NCBI GenBank assembly: GCA_035266845.1
Contig: DATFMP010000091.1
Coordinates: 1-43,633 of the forward strand
Direction: 5' to 3'
DNA: 43,633 bases
From: DATFMP01 sp035266845
GTDB lineage: Bacteria > SAR324 > JACQKK01
Shown: positions 40,552 to 43,633 of the stretch, one piece after another
Numbering within the stretch: position 1 is the stretch's first letter
How the letters are laid out: every line of letters starts with the position of its first letter
The notes under the pieces: generated by a model
Databases searched by the model: none
What the model saw: only the letters and a program-made list of their open reading frames with translations
What the model was told of the DNA's origin: nothing
Program-made: the position numbers and the translations under genes

Positions 40552-43500
40552 ACTGCAGGTGCAGACGTTCCTCGTAGCACTGGGTGGACTTCGCCTGCTC
40601 TCCCAGCTGGAAGTACAGCCCCCCGATGCGATCCAACACACCGATCAGCGCCTCGCGGTCGCCGATCTGCTCCAGCACCTCCCGGATGCGCAGATAGCCG
40701 TCCAGGGCAGGCTGAAGCTGCTGGCGCTGTTCGAACAGCCGGCATACGTCGCTCAGCACCCGCCCCTGCTCCTCTAGGTCCAAGGTGGCCGTGCCGGCCG
40801 CCTCACCGACCAGCGCGAAGGCGCCTTCGGCATCCTCCGCGGCGACGCGGCAATCGGCCAGGCGCAGCAGCGTGCGCGACGCCTCGGTGGCATTGCCTAC
40901 CTCGCGACACATGCGCAGCACCTCCTCGAAGCGCTGCTGGGCCTCGGCCCATTGGCCGCGCCGGGCCAGCAGGTCGGCCTGCGCGCGCAGCACCAGCGCC
41001 GCCTCAAGCGGCCGGTTGATCTGGCTCAGGTAGTAGGCCTGCCGCGCCAGGAAGTCCTCGCCATCGGCCGGAGACTGCGGCCCGCGCCCCCAGATGCGCG
41101 CCAGCGCCTGACTGGCATGGGCCAGCAGGGCGCCATTGCCGAGCTGCTTGGCCAACTCCGCGGCGGAACGCAGCAGGTTCTCCGCGGCCTCCAGCCGCCC
41201 CAGCAGCTCGTAGCCGCGGCTCAGCAGGCGGTACGTCTCACCCAGCACCTGCCAGCCGGCAGTGCGCTGCAACAACGCCAGGGCGCGCTCCAACAGCGGC
41301 ACGGCGACCTCGGCACGGCGCGCCTCCACCAGCGGCGTGGCCAGCCGGTTCAGCGCGTCGGCCTGCAGCACGGCGTCGTCCTGCTGCTCGCCCGCCGCCA
41401 ACAGCGCCCGATTGAGCAGCGCCGTGAGCCCGCTCAGTTCACCCAGGGCGCCAAGGGGCGCCGCATCGTTAACCAGCCGCTCCAGGGCGCGCCACTCGCC
41501 CGCATCCACCAGCAGCAACGCCAGCTCCGCCAGGTTCACCTGCTCCGCGCCCAGCCGGTGCAGACGCCGCACCCAGTCCGCCGGCATCGCCTCGCAGCGC
41601 GCGTCGTCCCAGGCCAGTAGCGGCGCCGGATACCGCAGCCAGGCGACCGGAGCCTCCCGCAGGGCGCCAGCCGTGGCACCCAGGAAGCGCCGGTAGGCCC
41701 GCAGCAGGCGGGGCTGCAGCCGCGCCAGCGCACCCAGCGAGAGCAGCCGTTCGGCCAACAAACCGTGCACCCGGGCGTGCAGCGCCCAGTAGCGCCCACC
41801 GTCCCAGCTTTCCGCCCAGCCCAACCGGGCCAGCGCGGTCAGGGCTTCGTTCAGTCGCGAGCCCTCCAGGTCGGCCCCATCCGCCATCACATCGCGGTGC
41901 ACGGGCCCCGGCAGGAGCGCCAGCACGGGCAGCGCGGCCACCGCATCCGGCGGCAGCGTGGGCAGGGTCTCCTCCACCAGCAGCGCCAGAATGCGCCGGG
42001 CGGGCGCGGCCGGATCCGGCTCGTCGTCGTCGGCCTCATCGGTCTCGTTCGCCGCACGCAGGGCCGCGGCCAGCGCCCCGGCATCCGGCCAGCGGGGTGC
42101 CGCGCGCAGCACGCGCGCCAGGAACAGGTCGGCGCGGCACAATGCCTCCAGCCCGGCAACGAGTTCGTCCGCGGCATCCATCTGCCCCAAACGGCGGGGC
42201 AGCGCCTCGCCGAATACCTCGCCCAGTTCGTCCGCACCGAGCGGCTCCAGCGCCACGTGCGCGCCCGGCACCAGCGGCGGCTGCTCGCGGCTGAGCACCA
42301 GCACGCGGCACGACCGCGGCAGCGTGGCCAGCGCCTCGCAGACGCTCTCGAAGCCGGGGCGGTGCTCCCAGCGGTCCAGGATCAACAGGCGCGCGGTGCC
42401 ATCCCCACAGCGGCGCTGCAGGGCCTCCTTCCACTCGGCGAAGCCGGCCTCGCCCGTGCCCGCGAGTCCCAAGTGCCGCGCCAATGCGGCCTGCAACGGC
42501 TGGCCGGGCTCGCGTTCGGGCGCGCCCCAGGCCCGCACGGGGATGCTCCCGCCCGCATCGGGCACCAGCGCGCGGTCAGGCAGGTAGAGCACCTGGCCGA
42601 AGCGCCTCCGCAGGCGTCGCGCCAGCTCCAGCGCGAGGTGCGTCTTGCCGCTGCCCGGGCCACCGCTCAGGAACACCAGCGGCGAGGCGGCCTCCTTCTC
42701 CGGGTAGAGCGCCTCCAGCAGCCTGCGCTGGGTCGTAGCGCGGTCGAAGTGCCGGCGTCGCCCCCGGAACAACGGCGGCGCGGGGGCGGTGGCAAAGGGC
42801 CGCGGCGCAGCCTCCTCCGTCTCCAGCATGGGGCCGGGGGCCATCAGCCCAGCCGTCACGCCGGCCAGCGGACTGGGTCGCGGCGCAAGCTCCACACCGC
42901 CGGGCAGGCCCTGCGGATACAGCCGCACGAAGCTCCAATCCCACGCCTCCTCATAGCGCCGATAGAGACTGCGCACGGCGGCCTGGTGCGCCACCTCCAG
43001 CGGTGCGCCGGCGCCCACTTCACGCAGCAGGCCACGCAGATAGGCCTGCTGCCGCTCGCGCCCCACCCGGCCCTCGATGCGCACCACAGCCGGCACCCCG
43101 GCCCGCAGCAGCTCGCGGGTGCGCTGCACGGCGGCGAGCGGCTGGGCCATGCCCAGCGAATCGGCCAACACCACCAGGCGCAACCCGTGCTGCACGGCCA
43201 CGCGCAGGCGCTGGAGCAGCCAATCCCACGGCACGCACTGCGCCGTGAGCCGGTCCGACTCCAGGTACCAGCCCTCCTCGCTGGCAAAGCCGGAGAACAG
43301 GAGCACGTGCGGATGCCGCGCCAGGGCCTGCTCCAGCGTGGGCAGGGTGGCATGCTCCAGCAGGCGGTGCACGATGGGCAGACGCTCGGCCTCGCCACCA
43401 TCGGCCAAGTGCGGCAGGGTGGTGATGAAGCGCGTGCCCAGCGCGGCGGTCTCACGGCCCACGCGCGATTCCGCGCTGAGCGGCAGAGGGGCCGCGGAGA

Positions 43501-43633
43501 CGCCCAGCACCCGCAGTGGCGTCACGGGCGGCAGCGTGGGGCCGCCGGCGGGCGCGTACGCATAGCGCACCACGCCGCGGGCCAGGGCCAGCCACTGGTT
43601 GCCGTCGTTGAGCAACTCCCAGGGATACGCGCA
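40532..43633 (-). CDS. Degenerate CHAT domain - P-loop NTPase - TPR protein (STAND-like), N-terminus outside the window
   Basis: 1,033 residues are visible; the frame is open to the window edge. Numbering from an internal TTG at 43615: residues 1-220 resemble a CHAT (caspase-like) domain, with YPWELL just before it, PLRVLGVSAAPLPLS, HPHVLLFSGFASEEGWYLES, LRLVVLADSLGMAQPL and LLRAGVPAVVRIEGRV. The two catalytic positions are lost: the usual GHG reads GFA and the usual NAC reads ADS, so the protease-like site is probably dead. Next comes a P-loop NTPase with Walker A GGPGSGKT (318-325) and Walker B RLLILDR (409-415). A winged-helix-like part and many helix-turn-helix repeats of TPR type fill about 600-1,027. 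Such STAND proteins act as switches in signalling or defence. Function here is unknown. Confidence 0.75.
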   Translation of the reverse strand, partial: CAYPWELLNDGNQWLALARGVVRYAYAPAGGPTLPPVTPLRVLGVSAAPLPLSAESRVGRETAALGTRFITTLPHLADGGEAERLPIVHRLLEHATLPTLEQALARHPHVLLFSGFASEEGWYLESDRLTAQCVPWDWLLQRLRVAVQHGLRLVVLADSLGMAQPLAAVQRTRELLRAGVPAVVRIEGRVGRERQQAYLRGLLREVGAGAPLEVAHQAAVRSLYRRYEEAWDWSFVRLYPQGLPGGVELAPRPSPLAGVTAGLMAPGPMLETEEAAPRPFATAPAPPLFRGRRRHFDRATTQRRLLEALYPEKEAASPLVFLSGGPGSGKTHLALELARRLRRRFGQVLYLPDRALVPDAGGSIPVRAWGAPEREPGQPLQAALARHLGLAGTGEAGFAEWKEALQRRCGDGTARLLILDRWEHRPGFESVCEALATLPRSCRVLVLSREQPPLVPGAHVALEPLGADELGEVFGEALPRRLGQMDAADELVAGLEALCRADLFLARVLRAAPRWPDAGALAAALRAANETDEADDDEPDPAAPARRILALLVEETLPTLPPDAVAALPVLALLPGPVHRDVMADGADLEGSRLNEALTALARLGWAESWDGGRYWALHARVHGLLAERLLSLGALARLQPRLLRAYRRFLGATAGALREAPVAWLRYPAPLLAWDDARCEAMPADWVRRLHRLGAEQVNLAELALLLVDAGEWRALERLVNDAAPLGALGELSGLTALLNRALLAAGEQQDDAVLQADALNRLATPLVEARRAEVAVPLLERALALLQRTAGWQVLGETYRLLSRGYELLGRLEAAENLLRSAAELAKQLGNGALLAHASQALARIWGRGPQSPADGEDFLARQAYYLSQINRPLEAALVLRAQADLLARRGQWAEAQQRFEEVLRMCREVGNATEASRTLLRLADCRVAAEDAEGAFALVGEAAGTATLDLEEQGRVLSDVCRLFEQRQQLQPALDGYLRIREVLEQIGDREALIGVLDRIGGLYFQLGEQAKSTQCYEERLHLQSALTTS

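Overview
The window is a high-G+C bacterial chromosome segment, most likely from a metabolically versatile proteobacterium. That placement is inference. It rests on Liv-type transporters, a P4-type integrase relic at a tRNA gene, CoA-thioester catabolism genes and an aerobic CO dehydrogenase operon. No 16S rRNA or other clade marker is present.

Layout. (1) 1-2385, minus strand: livH, livM and the start of a livK-type binding protein, a branched-chain/amide-type ABC importer that runs off the left edge. (2) 2386-2929: a gene-free gap holding a dispersed-repeat-like hairpin element and a perfect palindrome. (3) 2930-6395, minus: a beta-hydroxyacid dehydrogenase, a luciferase-like flavin oxidoreductase and a metal-dependent amidohydrolase, with a very good sigma70-type promoter upstream. 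(4) 6855-14316, plus: a complete V-type ATPase operon in the order B-D-I-K-E-DUF2764-A. Its rotor subunit carries a sodium-type binding signature. (5) 14501-17170, plus: a metallo-beta-lactamase-fold hydrolase, a double-hotdog thioesterase-like protein and a short-chain dehydrogenase. (6) 17280-21973, minus: a complete livKHMGF transporter. (7) 22239-26389: two crotonase-family enzymes (plus), then an acyl-CoA ligase and a short-chain dehydrogenase (minus), a plausible acid uptake and activation module with the transporter. (8) 26390-27395: about 1 kb without a convincing gene. (9) 27396-38759, minus: a tightly packed form I carbon monoxide dehydrogenase operon, coxM-S-L-G-D-E, followed by an XdhC-YHS fusion, a MobA-like nucleotidyltransferase, a double XdhC, sufS and sufU. 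(10) 39150-39702: a truncated, frameshifted integrase relic, a terminator, tRNA-Leu(CAG) and its promoter. (11) 39972-43633: two small unknown genes converging on a giant protein with a degenerate CHAT domain, a P-loop NTPase and TPR-like helices, cut by the right edge.

How the parts work together. CoxM (FAD), CoxS (two 2Fe-2S clusters) and CoxL (Mo-Cu, with the diagnostic AYRCSFR loop) form the CO-oxidising enzyme. CoxG, CoxD and CoxE are the known membrane-recruitment and metal-centre maturation factors. The downstream genes look like a built-in sulfur and molybdenum-cofactor supply line: a cysteine desulfurase, its Zn-type sulfur acceptor, XdhC chaperones, a cofactor nucleotidyltransferase, and a YHS metal-binding domain fused to an XdhC. 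This extended maturation block is the most interesting part of the window. The V-ATPase, with its rotated gene order, reduced subunit set and sodium signature, and the pseudo-CHAT NTPase locus come next.
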